Below, one piece after another: positions 26,294-34,505 of a stretch of 64,000 nt of DNA. Position numbers and translations under genes: made by a program. Position 1 is the first letter of the stretch. Each line of letters opens with the position of its first letter. The DNA lies in NCBI GenBank assembly GCA_035353815.1, contig DAOQAG010000024.1, positions 1 to 64,000 on the forward strand, written 5' to 3'. Below the pieces are notes generated by a model. The model was not told the DNA's origin and did no database searches. It saw nothing but the letters and a program-made list of their open reading frames with translations. Source of the stretch: JAKPUX01 sp035353815 (GTDB lineage Bacteria; Zhuqueibacterota; Zhuqueibacteria; Residuimicrobiales; Residuimicrobiaceae).

Positions 26294-27670
26294 CTAGAAC
26301 TGCGCCGGCTTGGGATATTTGCTCAACGCCGCGATCGATTTGGCGATCTCCTCCTCGGGGAGGGGATAGTTGATCAGATTGCCGCGGAAGTAGGAATCAT
26401 AGCCCTTGAGATCCATCAGGCCGTGGCCGCTGAGATTGAAGAGAATGACCCGTTCCCGGCCCTCCTCTTTGGCCTTGTTCGCCTCCTGAATGGCGGCGGC
26501 GATGGCATGGCAGCTCTCGGGCGCGGGGATGATCCCCTCACTGCGGGCAAAGGTGACCCCGGCGTCGTAAATATCGAGCTGGTCCACCGCGCGCGGATTG
26601 GCCAGTCCGAGATTGATGGCATGGCTGACCAGGGGCGCGACGCCGTGATAACGCAGCCCGCCGGCATGGATCGGCGGCGGCACAAAGGAATGGCCGAGCG
26701 AATGCATCGCCAGCAGCGGCGTCATCTCCGCCAGATCGCCATGATCATAGCCGAAGGGGGCGCGCGTCATGCTCGGGCAGGAGCTTGGCTCCACCGGGAT
26801 GATCTCGATATCGGCGCCATTGATTTTGTCGAGCATAAAGGGGAAGGCGATGCCGGCAAAGTTGCTGCCGCCGCCGACGCAGCCAATCACCTTGTCGATC
26901 TTTTTCTCACCCGCCTTGGCCAACTGCTGTTTGGCTTCGAGGCCAATGACCGTCTGGAACAGGAGCACGTGGTTGAGCACGCTGCCGAGTGAATAGCGGG
27001 TTGCGCCGGTGGGATCGCTCACCGCATCCTCCACCGCCTCGCTGATCGCCCCGCCGAGGCTGCCCGGGGTCTCGGGATTCTCCTGCAGCATGTGGCGCCC
27101 GGCCTGGGTGTCGGTGCTGGGGCTGGCGACGCACTGGGCGCCCCAGGTTTCCATCATCAGGCGGCGGAAGGGTTTCTGGTCGAAGCTGACCCGCACCATA
27201 TAGACCTTGCACTCCAGCTCCATCAGGACGCAGGCGAACGCGAGGGCACAGCCCCACTGCCCGGCCCCGGTCTCGGTAGTGATGCGCTTGATCCCGGCGA
27301 TCTTGTTGTAATAGGCTTGCGGCACCGCAGCGTTGGGCTTGTGGCTGCCGGCGGGACTGAGGCTCTCGTTTTTATAATAGATGCGCGCCGGTGTGCCGAG
27401 GGCTTTTTCCAGACCGTAGGCCCGCACCAGGGGAGAGGGACGCCACATTTTGTAAATGGCCTGCACCTCATCGGGAATGTCAATCCAGCGCGCGGTGGCC
27501 ATCTCCATTTCGATCAGATTCATCGGAAAAACCGGGGCGAGCTTTTCAGGACCGATCGGCTTGCCGTCCGGCCCGAGCGGCGGCAACGGCGGCTTGGGGA
27601 AATCAGCGACGATGTTATACCATTGCCGCGGCATTTCACTTTCGTCGAGCAGGATCTTGGTGGCTTGCAT
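26294..27670 (-). CDS. trpB: tryptophan synthase beta chain, TrpB2 type
   Basis: This protein of 458 residues is clearly longer than ordinary TrpB (about 400) and has the TrpB2 layout: 'WYNIVADFPKPPLPPLGPDGKPIGPEKLAPVFP', 'RPSPLVRAYGLEKALG', the PLP lysine in 'SLSPAGSHKPNAAVPQAYYN', 'GAGQWGCALAFAC' and the phosphate-binding 'GCVGGGSNFAG'. It makes L-Trp from indole and serine; TrpB2 enzymes usually work without TrpA, for example as indole salvage. No trpA or other trp genes are next to it. The ATG at 27670 has GGAGG 6 bp upstream. A Trp-rich leader peptide and an attenuator-like terminator lie directly upstream, so expression probably responds to tryptophan. Confidence 0.93.
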   Translation of the reverse strand: MQATKILLDESEMPRQWYNIVADFPKPPLPPLGPDGKPIGPEKLAPVFPMNLIEMEMATARWIDIPDEVQAIYKMWRPSPLVRAYGLEKALGTPARIYYKNESLSPAGSHKPNAAVPQAYYNKIAGIKRITTETGAGQWGCALAFACVLMELECKVYMVRVSFDQKPFRRLMMETWGAQCVASPSTDTQAGRHMLQENPETPGSLGGAISEAVEDAVSDPTGATRYSLGSVLNHVLLFQTVIGLEAKQQLAKAGEKKIDKVIGCVGGGSNFAGIAFPFMLDKINGADIEIIPVEPSSCPSMTRAPFGYDHGDLAEMTPLLAMHSLGHSFVPPPIHAGGLRYHGVAPLVSHAINLGLANPRAVDQLDIYDAGVTFARSEGIIPAPESCHAIAAAIQEANKAKEEGRERVILFNLSGHGLMDLKGYDSYFRGNLINYPLPEEEIAKSIAALSKYPKPAQF

Positions 27671-27697
27671 GGTGTTCCTCCAACGGGTTAGGGGCAT

Positions 27698-27732
27698 AAA
27701 AAAAGCCCGCTGCTCTTTGTACGCAGCGGGCT
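27698..27732 (-). terminator. attenuator terminator in the trpB2 leader
   Basis: A perfect 10-bp stem (AGCCCGCTGC/GCAGCGGGCT, 27704-27732) runs into seven T on the minus strand and ends 28 bp before the trpB2 ATG. The first arm (27722-27730) can instead pair with CGGAGCGGG at 27782-27790 (8 of 9 bases), an antiterminator. A 9-bp perfect pairing between 27845-27853 and 27778-27786 could in turn block that. Confidence 0.88.
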
Positions 27733-27757
27733 GAAATTAGCCTGATGATGGTGAGGT

Positions 27758-27865
27758 TTAGTGACCGGTGCACCTCTCATTCCCGCTCCGTACGGACATA
27801 CGCCACCACCACCAGCTCGTGCTGGTCTGGATGTTGGAGAGGATGCGGGAATGGATACTTTGCAT
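27758..27865 (-). CDS. trpL: trp leader peptide with four consecutive Trp codons
   Basis: This 35-codon frame starts at an ATG (27865) with AGAGG 5 bp upstream. Residues 18-21 are WWWW (TGG codons, 27803-27814) and the stop is TAA at 27758-27760. It sits between a near-consensus promoter and an intrinsic terminator preceding trpB2. This is the classic arrangement of transcription attenuation by translation of a leader: a ribosome stalled at the Trp codons would favour the antiterminator, and a finished one would let the terminator form. The Trp codon tract (27803-27815) can also pair over 13 bases, with three G-U, with 27742-27754. The promoter, ribosome site, codons and terminator are visible; regulation itself is inferred. 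Confidence 0.87.
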   Translation of the reverse strand: MQSIHSRILSNIQTSTSWWWWRMSVRSGNERCTGH

Positions 27866-27888
27866 AGGTTCCTCTGAATAATTTAAGA

Positions 27889-27917
27889 AATATAGGGATT
27901 AAATCTTTCTCTGTCAA
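27889..27917 (-). promoter_or_regulatory. near-consensus sigma-70-type promoter of the trp leader
   Basis: Read on the minus strand: TTGACA (27917-27912), a 17-bp spacer, then TATATT (27894-27889). The -35 is perfect and the -10 matches five of six. Transcription would start near 27882, about 17 bases before the leader ATG. Confidence 0.85.
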
Positions 27918-28004
27918 GGGAAAATTTACCAGCGTACCCCCTGAAATCTGGCGCCCACCTGGCACCTCGCGCCGCGTACGACAATCACTCTGTTCTATTT
28001 CCAG

Positions 28005-28023
28005 CAAAAAGGTCACCTTTTTG
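28005..28023 (-). terminator. possible terminator after the kinase/amidase cluster
   Basis: The 9-base arms CAAAAAGGT and ACCTTTTTG flank one base, 40 bp past the stop of the last gene of the cluster. The effective stem is weak (A/T-rich) but the arm supplies a T-run on either strand. Confidence 0.4.
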
Positions 28024-28063
28024 TATTGTTACCGGCTTTGTCTAACCCGCAGCCCCCTGATTT

Positions 28064-28864
28064 TTAGTTGATGACATCCGGGTGGGACTCTTCTTTTTGG
28101 GGCATCAAGAAAAGGTGCTGTGAATCCGCCCTGGATCGGATAAAAATGTCTACTGCCTCCTTGAGAGCCCGGCAAAATCGATCTGTCCACTCTCTCTCCC
28201 TCATCCTCTTTTCCTCTTCTCTATTCACCAGGATGCCGCATTCGATTAAAACCGCGGGCGTCCGCGCGTTCCGCAGCAGCGCAAGTTCATCGAATTGGTA
28301 TATTCCCAACGAATCCAGCAAGATCCTGTTCTCCCCCGCAATGTTTTCAGCATGGTGATAGCTGGGATGAAAACCTTGGGCTGACAAGACCCTGCCGATG
28401 CACAACGCCAGCTTCATATTAGCTGCCGCGAAAGGCTCTGCCTGCGAAATAAAAAGGGAGTATCCCGTATACCGATCGCAAAAATGATATAAAGTGTCAT
28501 TGGATCTGCGATACTGGAGATGGTGCGGTTGGACTGAATCATGATGGAGGGAGAGCAGGAGATCTGCTTTTTGATCAGAGGCATATCGGGCTCTCTCAGC
28601 CAGCGGCATATTTTTCCCGTCGGGATTGATGATGAAAGCATTGGCCCCCTCTTCACGCTTGAAAAGATCTCTTAACCGCTCGGCCACCCTCCGGTTATAC
28701 TCATACTCCCTTAATCCAGTGCAGCTGACGGCACCCGAATGGTCTATTGAATGTCCGATATCGATCGCGACCATAAACTGGTGGCGGTCCAAGGCATCGG
28801 CAAAAAACAGGCTGATCAATATGGCACTCCAGGAGAGCATAAAGGGGGACCATTTTCTAATCAC
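28064..28864 (-). CDS. N-acetylmuramoyl-L-alanine amidase (Amidase_3-like), exported
   Basis: This 266-residue protein has an N-terminal hydrophobic segment (MLSWSAILISLFFADA), so it is secreted or anchored. The Amidase_3 domain covers about 30-250. 'VAIDIGHSIDHSG' holds the first zinc His, 'GLREYEYNRRVAERL' the zinc Glu, 'ADLLLSLHHDSVQ' the second zinc His, and 'PAVLIECGILVNREEE' the catalytic Glu. All expected residues are present, so it should cleave the amide between muramic acid and the peptide. The start is unclear: GTG at 28864 overlaps the upstream kinase stop, and ATG at 28840 is an alternative; neither has a clear ribosome site. Last gene of the ten-gene cluster. Confidence 0.82.
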   Translation of the reverse strand: MIRKWSPFMLSWSAILISLFFADALDRHQFMVAIDIGHSIDHSGAVSCTGLREYEYNRRVAERLRDLFKREEGANAFIINPDGKNMPLAERARYASDQKADLLLSLHHDSVQPHHLQYRRSNDTLYHFCDRYTGYSLFISQAEPFAAANMKLALCIGRVLSAQGFHPSYHHAENIAGENRILLDSLGIYQFDELALLRNARTPAVLIECGILVNREEEKRMREREWTDRFCRALKEAVDIFIRSRADSQHLFLMPQKEESHPDVIN

Positions 28865-30341
28865 GGATCTTTCGGGAGGTCAGATTCTTCTGTTTTTCAT
28901 CAAGAATGCGCAGGCCATTTGCGGTCATGGCAATTTTGAGTGTGTCCGTGGCTATCCCCTCGATGGTCAGTTTTCTTCTCGCGCTGTGGACCGAAAAACC
29001 TAACCTGAATTGGACCTTTCTAACCCCGGAGACGAGTGCCGGAAAATGGGTGATCTCTCCGTCGAGCCAGTAATGAATACGATCAAATCCGCTGAAATAG
29101 CTGATCTTGTCCTTGCGGATGAAATCCTTGGACACCACGCCCTTGCCAAAGTAGTTGGTATAGTCGTCATAGCAGTTTAGCAGCCCTTGGATATCCTTGC
29201 GGTTCGAGAGGCTGATGACGTTTTGTACAAAATCGGCGATGCTTCTTTCTTCAGCTGCTTGCGCATCACGGCTGTTTCTGGAGGAACGGGTGTCCGTGTT
29301 TGTATTCGAATGGACTTTTTCTATCCTTTGTTCCTGATGCAAAAGCGAGAAAACAGCGCTGCCCAGCAGGATAGCCAGGCCCGCAATGAGAACCGCCCAC
29401 AGAGTCTTACGTCTGCTGAATGAAACTTCTGCTTTGGGTTCCTCCGCCCTGGCTTCCCGCTGCGGCGGTGGTGTTGGCCTTTTTGCAGCAGCATCCGCCG
29501 CGAGGGAACGGCGTGCCGGTGGAGTACCTTGCATAAACTTCAGGATCTCATCGCACCCATGGAATCGCTCCCCCCGGTTCTTCGCCGTGCATCGGCGTAA
29601 GAGTTCCACCGTCGTGTGCGAAAGGTTCGGATTGAATTCGCGCGGATCGGTCACCTCTCCTATCACTATCTCCCGCATCAGTTCGAAATCGCTTTCGCCC
29701 GTTCCATGATAGGGAGCCCGGCCTGTCAGCATCTCATACAGGGTGATCCCGAGACTGTAGATATCGGTTCGGTGGTCGATATCCTTTTCGGCCCGCACCT
29801 GTTCAGGGCTCATATATATGATGGTTCCCACTTTGGCGCCGGTACGGGTCATTCCTTTGTCCCCCAGGACCTTGGCAATGCCGAAATCCATCACCTTGAT
29901 CATGTCCGAGTCATCGACAATGATGTTTCCCGGTTTTATATCCCGATGAATGATGTTCTTGCCATGCGCGTACCAAACTCCCTGGAGCATTTGCCCGAAC
30001 ATCGACAAGGCCCTGGTTTCGCCAAGTGGACCCTCCTTCTCCAGCAGCTCCTTCAGAGTTATGCCGCGGGCATATTCAAGCATCATGCAGTAAGTCGCAT
30101 ACTCCTGGAAAAAATCGTACAACGCCACAATGTGCGGATGGATGAGGCTGGCTTGTAGCCTCGCCTCCTGGCGGAATCTGCTGACCAACTGCTCGTCCTG
30201 CGCGAACTGAGGACTCAGTGTTTTAATCGCGACGTGCCTCTCCAGCAGCGTATCTTCCGCAAGATAGACGATACCCATGCCCCCTTCACCCAATTTCTGG
30301 AGGATTTTATAGTTTCGTATCAGGGATCCAATGATTAACAT
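28857..30341 (-). CDS. Ser/Thr protein kinase with membrane helix and extracytoplasmic NTF2-like domain
   Basis: This is a 494-residue protein from the ATG at 30341. The Hanks-type kinase (about 8-270) has 'LGEGGMGIVYLAED', the VAIK lysine near 40, 'IIHRDIKPGNIIV' near 131-143, 'VMDFGIAK' near 150-157 and an activation segment 'GMTRTGAKVGTIIYMSPEQ' split between two candidate phospho-Thr. A Pro/Ala-rich linker leads to one helix near 312-334. The C-terminal 150 residues ('IADFVQNVISLSNRKDIQGLLNCYDDYTNYFG...') look like an NTF2/SnoaL-type fold outside the membrane, a possible sensor. The amidase start overlaps its stop, so the two are coupled. Confidence 0.88.
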   Translation of the reverse strand: MLIIGSLIRNYKILQKLGEGGMGIVYLAEDTLLERHVAIKTLSPQFAQDEQLVSRFRQEARLQASLIHPHIVALYDFFQEYATYCMMLEYARGITLKELLEKEGPLGETRALSMFGQMLQGVWYAHGKNIIHRDIKPGNIIVDDSDMIKVMDFGIAKVLGDKGMTRTGAKVGTIIYMSPEQVRAEKDIDHRTDIYSLGITLYEMLTGRAPYHGTGESDFELMREIVIGEVTDPREFNPNLSHTTVELLRRCTAKNRGERFHGCDEILKFMQGTPPARRSLAADAAAKRPTPPPQREARAEEPKAEVSFSRRKTLWAVLIAGLAILLGSAVFSLLHQEQRIEKVHSNTNTDTRSSRNSRDAQAAEERSIADFVQNVISLSNRKDIQGLLNCYDDYTNYFGKGVVSKDFIRKDKISYFSGFDRIHYWLDGEITHFPALVSGVRKVQFRLGFSVHSARRKLTIEGIATDTLKIAMTANGLRILDEKQKNLTSRKIRD

Positions 30342-30427
30342 AGCGCCGCCTGTCGGCATTCATTTGGTTCTGGAGATGAGCTCCCGAGCATCTCTTGTCG
30401 CGGGCGCCTTGGGCGCCCGTGTGCTCT

Positions 30428-32077
30428 TCAATCATGATCCTTGCCTCGCCTGGCTATCGAGCTGGTGGAATATTCTTGCAGGGCTTCGACGATGGCCTTT
30501 GCCATTTTCTCGATGTATTCAGGATCCTGCAATTTTTTTTCATCGCGGCGGTTCTTGAGGATGCCATATTCTATCCGCACGACGGGTATGGTCGCTTGCT
30601 TCAAGATCTCCAACTCATTATGCCGATAAACACCGTTATCATCCAGCGCGCGGCGGTTGTTGCTGTTCATCTTTGCGCTCTCTCTGAAAGGCGGCAGATC
30701 GACCTCGCGCAGATGGCTGCCAATCAGCTGGCCCAACTTACTGTTTTCTGCGGCTCGGGGAGAATCCTTGTCCGAAATTACAATAGCATAGCCAGAGCAT
30801 TTCTCAAGGATCTGTTTTTTTTCGTCCGAGGATTTGCTTTTCCATCCGCTTGGCTGGATCGTTCCGGCGCGCAAGGAAAGCATCAGATATGCGTTGCGCG
30901 CGCGAGCCGTTGCAAGTCTGGACTGGACGGATGGATTTCCCGGTTCTGTCGGGATAATAAATGAGCTGTCAAAGCCAGCCTCTTTGAGCTGAATCACAAG
31001 GGTGCGGGCCAACGCCTCGCTACAAAGCGCCTCGTTCCGGCCGATGGAGCTTTTTTCATCGCTGCCGCTCTCGGCATGGCCGATATCGATGGCGATGATG
31101 GGTGTCCCGGCCTTGGACAAAGTAGGTTGGCCTGCGGCTCTCTTCCCGCCCGAGAAGGATTCCCGCCTTTCAATGCCGGTTGTGGAATCGCGCACTGTTC
31201 TCCCATCGCTGACCTTCTTCTCACTGGAGGAGGGACCCATGAGCAGGTAACTCAGCCCGGCGCTGCTGATGATCAGCGCCGCGGCCAGTGCCAGTCTCGC
31301 CAGCGCTCTCCTGGTGCTCTGGCTCATCGGGGGATGTTTGCCCTTGACGACCCGCACCACCTGAACGGTGATATTATCCGCCCCGCCTCTCAGTTTGGCC
31401 ATTTCCACCATAAGCTCGGCCGCTTTTTGCGGCGGGTGTTCGGAAGCAATCCGGATCATTTCCGCCTCGATGACATAATCGAGCAGGCCGTCCGTACAAA
31501 GGATAAAGGTATCCCCCTGGAAAGTGGAAATGGCCTGGGAGACCTCCGGTTCCCCCTTTTTATTCGCTCCCAATGCCCGGGTGATGACATTTTTTTGCGG
31601 ATGGCTTCGGGCATCGGCTGCCGAGATCATATTGGCATCAATCATCTGCTGTACCAACGAATGATCTTTGGTCAGTTGGTAGAGCTGTTGTTTGCGAACC
31701 AGATAAATCCGGCTATCGCCGATATGGGCGGTATAGGCCTGCTCGTCCCGCAACAACAGCACCACGGCCGTCGAACCCATATCCACCAGTTCTGAAGTGT
31801 CGGCAGCCCTCGCCATGATTCGGCGGTTGGCCTCGTGGAGCGATTGTGCAAGCTCTGCGCGCGGGGTAAATTCCGCGGGCAGCCCTGCAAAATGGTCCCG
31901 GACACCCTCCACCGTCAGCCTGGAGGCGGTTTCACCTCCTTCGTGGCCGCCCATGCCATCGGCGACGATGATCAAGGAGCCATACTTCCCCTCATAGGCG
32001 CCGTAATAGTCCTGATTCTGTGATCGCACCATCCCGACGTCGGTGCAATTGCCGATTTGAATGGATCTGTTTTTCAA
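30428..32077 (-). CDS. PP2C phosphatase fused via a membrane helix to an amidase-like domain
   Basis: This is a 549-residue protein. Residues 8-244 are a PP2C/Stp1-type phosphatase with the metal-binding motifs in place: 'SQNQDYYG' (Asp23), 'VADGMGGHEGG' (Asp40), 'GDSRIYLV' (Asp121), 'CTDGLLDYV' (Asp196) and 'GGADNITV' (Asp234). One helix lies near 259-280. Residues 326-535 are an Amidase_3-like domain ('IIAIDIGHAESG' His334; 'GRNEALCSEALARTL' Glu349; 'PVVRIEYGILKNRRDE' Glu503), but the second zinc His is Arg403 ('LMLSLRAGT'). The outer domain is therefore probably a wall-binding pseudo-enzyme. The phosphatase should reverse the neighbouring kinases. I know of no described family with this architecture. 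Confidence 0.88.
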   Translation of the reverse strand: MKNRSIQIGNCTDVGMVRSQNQDYYGAYEGKYGSLIIVADGMGGHEGGETASRLTVEGVRDHFAGLPAEFTPRAELAQSLHEANRRIMARAADTSELVDMGSTAVVLLLRDEQAYTAHIGDSRIYLVRKQQLYQLTKDHSLVQQMIDANMISAADARSHPQKNVITRALGANKKGEPEVSQAISTFQGDTFILCTDGLLDYVIEAEMIRIASEHPPQKAAELMVEMAKLRGGADNITVQVVRVVKGKHPPMSQSTRRALARLALAAALIISSAGLSYLLMGPSSSEKKVSDGRTVRDSTTGIERRESFSGGKRAAGQPTLSKAGTPIIAIDIGHAESGSDEKSSIGRNEALCSEALARTLVIQLKEAGFDSSFIIPTEPGNPSVQSRLATARARNAYLMLSLRAGTIQPSGWKSKSSDEKKQILEKCSGYAIVISDKDSPRAAENSKLGQLIGSHLREVDLPPFRESAKMNSNNRRALDDNGVYRHNELEILKQATIPVVRIEYGILKNRRDEKKLQDPEYIEKMAKAIVEALQEYSTSSIARRGKDHD

Positions 32078-32110
32078 ACACTTCTCCTGATTCCTGGTTT
32101 AGCGGCGCCG

Positions 32111-33643
32111 TTAAAACAGCCGAAATATCCCCTCCACACGTCCGATCTTGACCGTGTCACCGTCTGCGATCATCGATCGCGTGATCCGTTGGCCATTGAC
32201 GAAGGTGCCGTTGGATGAATCGAGATCTTCGATCTGGAAACCGCGCCCATAACTTATCCGGGCGTGATGTCCCGACACCGTGTTCTCCGGCAGGACGATG
32301 GTATTGTCTTTTGCCCTGCCAATGGTCGCCCCTGCGCGGTTGATATCGATCCGGGCGCCCTGCAACTCTCCCACCATGATCTCGACCCGCAATCCGTCAT
32401 ACGCTCGCGCTGGAGAGGCTGAATTACTCAGGATCATCGTCTTATCGCGATTGGGTCTGGTCTCTGCCTGGGGTCTTTCTTCAGCACTAGGCCGGCTGCG
32501 CTTTTCGGCTTCCAGATGGGCGGAGATGATTTTTCTTTCCAGATCCTCCCTCCGGTTGCGTTCGTCGGCTAGTTCCCGCTGATGTTCCTCCTCAGCCGCG
32601 GCTCTGGCGCGCTCCTCTTCGCGGCGCCGGTTCTTGCGATTTTTAACAATCCAAAAGAGGGATCCCGCCGCTAAGAGCAGCAGCACGCCGCCCGACAGTG
32701 CGTATGGCCACCATGGCCGGGTCACCCGGGGCGGCGCGATGTAGGGCGCTGTGAACGCCGTTTGCACCGTCCGTCTGATCCCCCCCAGGTCGACGGTCAA
32801 CACAGCCGTATGTGCAAGACCATCGGTCGGCGTATCAGCAGCCAAGTAATCGAGGATGTAGACCTTTTTAAGCTGGTCATACAATTTCTGTTGCTGGGCT
32901 TCCAACTCCGATTCTGCCGCGGTCGCGTAATAGTTACCTCCGGTCTTCTCGGCCATGCGTTCCAGGGAGCGCAGATAGGAGGGATCGATCTTGGAGAAGC
33001 CGATCGCAAAAATCGGGATGCCTTGCTTTTGCGCCAGTTCGATGACATCATTTTCCGTATAGGAGCTAGCGGGGTCTTCATTTTTGCCGTCACTGATCAG
33101 GATCAGGGCCCTGCCCGGCTTGTCCGTTCTTTCGCTCAAGCGTTTTAGACCATCATTGAGGCCGCAATAGAGCAGGGAATGGGTCCCGGTTGTGGTCAGG
33201 GAACTGATTTTTTCGCGGAGGTAATCCTGATCGCTGCTGAAATCACTGATCAGCGTCACTTTATCAGCCAGCCCGATGATGGCCAGATCGTCCTCATTAC
33301 GCAGACTCGTAATGAAGGCTGTCGCGCTTTTTTTCAGTGTCGCCAGCGGCGAACCCGTCATCGAACCGGACACATCCACACACAGCAGAATATGATAGCC
33401 GACGCCCGATTTTTCTGCGGTCGTAACCGAAACCGCTGTCGCCGGCTTCGCATCGACGGCCACGGTGAACTGGGACGCTGTCAAGGAACCCATCGCTTCC
33501 CTTTTTTCATCATAGACCAGAAGCCTGGTCGTCATCCGGGGGAAATGGCTGGCGTCGGTCTGCATCGGACGCAGCTGGAAATCAGAGGCCACTGCTGCGT
33601 TGATGATAAACAGGATCAGGCTGATACATCTTGAGCATCGCAT
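32111..33643 (-). CDS. vWA - membrane helix - coiled coil - FHA protein
   Basis: The product is 510 residues from the ATG at 33643, which has AGGAG 7 bp upstream. A signal peptide ends near 'NAAVAS'. The von Willebrand A domain (about 80-260) has an intact metal site: D-V-S-G-S at 90-94, Thr near 153 and 'LISDGKNED'. One membrane helix is at 312-333. A charged coiled coil (334-385) leads into a cytoplasmic FHA domain (418-510: 'GATIGRAKDNTIVLPENTVSGHHARI', 'LDSSNGTFVNGQ'). The topology is outside vWA and inside FHA, suited to passing an external binding event to phospho-Thr partners. 'RDKTMIL' just before the FHA domain is a candidate kinase site. Confidence 0.88.
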   Translation of the reverse strand: MRCSRCISLILFIINAAVASDFQLRPMQTDASHFPRMTTRLLVYDEKREAMGSLTASQFTVAVDAKPATAVSVTTAEKSGVGYHILLCVDVSGSMTGSPLATLKKSATAFITSLRNEDDLAIIGLADKVTLISDFSSDQDYLREKISSLTTTGTHSLLYCGLNDGLKRLSERTDKPGRALILISDGKNEDPASSYTENDVIELAQKQGIPIFAIGFSKIDPSYLRSLERMAEKTGGNYYATAAESELEAQQQKLYDQLKKVYILDYLAADTPTDGLAHTAVLTVDLGGIRRTVQTAFTAPYIAPPRVTRPWWPYALSGGVLLLLAAGSLFWIVKNRKNRRREEERARAAAEEEHQRELADERNRREDLERKIISAHLEAEKRSRPSAEERPQAETRPNRDKTMILSNSASPARAYDGLRVEIMVGELQGARIDINRAGATIGRAKDNTIVLPENTVSGHHARISYGRGFQIEDLDSSNGTFVNGQRITRSMIADGDTVKIGRVEGIFRLF

Positions 33644-33704
33644 TTTTATTCTCCTGCTTTTCATTGCTGTCAAAACCCGGCCGGCGGAATCGTCCGGCCC
33701 TCGG

Positions 33705-34439
33705 TCAGAACGAGCCGACGACCTTGAATTTTAGGACAACACTCCCGATCTTGAGCACATCATTTTCCTCGAGCGTCACCTTATCTTCGATCGAGGCACC
33801 GTTCACAAAAGTGCCATTGGTCGACAATTGATCCTGGAGATAGAACTTGCCATCGCGAAACAGGAGCAGACAGTGTTCTTCCGAAACGCCCGGGCGGTTA
33901 ATGACGATATCGTTGCTGGCGCTTTTGCCGATCTTGTTGCGACCCTCAACCACGCGGAAATCGGTGCCGCTGGGCTGGAGATCATACGTAGCCAGCCAGC
34001 CGACTAGTTTGTGAGCGGACTGCATGGACGGGCCGCCAGCAGGGCCCGGCGCGCTGGAAGAATCCATGATCACCGTCTTGTCCGACCGTCCGCCCATTCC
34101 ATCCCTCTTCACCAGGGTCGGGCCGACGGTGTCGATCACCGTCCGGTCTCCACGCATCGTGCCGCGGGGGTTGGCCGGTGTAAAGGGATCAATGACCGTG
34201 TCGGAATGGGCGGATCCGGGGCTCTCCGCGCCATTCCGTTCGAGCAGCGTGCGCTTGTCGCTGGTTTCGACCAGTGTGCGCCCGCTGTCCGCTTCAGGGC
34301 AGTAGGGGCAGCGGCTCAAGCCGGAATCATAATTATGCCCGTTGGCGCAGGTTCGCAAGGCATCACCCAGCGCTTTGCCGCAGTATTTGCAGAACCGCAT
34401 GCCGGCGGAATTTTCCTTGTTGCACGATGTACAAATCAT
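33705..34439 (-). CDS. zinc-ribbon FHA protein with repeated Thr motifs
   Basis: The product is 244 residues from the ATG at 34439 (GGAGG 4 bp upstream). Two small zinc ribbons come first (Cys3/6/17/20 and Cys31/44/47). A flexible linker (50-140) repeats a Thr motif: 'GRTLVE', 'KRTLLE', 'SDTVID', 'DRTVID' and 'DKTVIM'. A C-terminal FHA domain (about 160-240: 'GRNKIGKSASNDIVINRPGVSEEHCLLLF', 'LSTNGTFVNGA') follows. There is no membrane segment. The layout is like actinobacterial GarA and other FHA switches, where a kinase phosphorylates a Thr N-terminal to the FHA domain and the domain then binds it. It is a likely cytoplasmic substrate or adaptor for the three kinases here. Confidence 0.85.
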   Translation of the reverse strand: MICTSCNKENSAGMRFCKYCGKALGDALRTCANGHNYDSGLSRCPYCPEADSGRTLVETSDKRTLLERNGAESPGSAHSDTVIDPFTPANPRGTMRGDRTVIDTVGPTLVKRDGMGGRSDKTVIMDSSSAPGPAGGPSMQSAHKLVGWLATYDLQPSGTDFRVVEGRNKIGKSASNDIVINRPGVSEEHCLLLFRDGKFYLQDQLSTNGTFVNGASIEDKVTLEENDVLKIGSVVLKFKVVGSF

Positions 34440-34505
34440 AACACCTCCATGCAATGAACTTCAATCCTTGGGTTCTCCATGAAAGCCCCGGCCAAAGACA
34501 GGACG

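Noticed and set aside
27777..28016. 79-codon minus-strand frame over the trp leader
   Set aside because: It is in a different frame from the WWWW leader, covers the promoter itself, and has no ribosome site. The 35-codon leader explains the region better.
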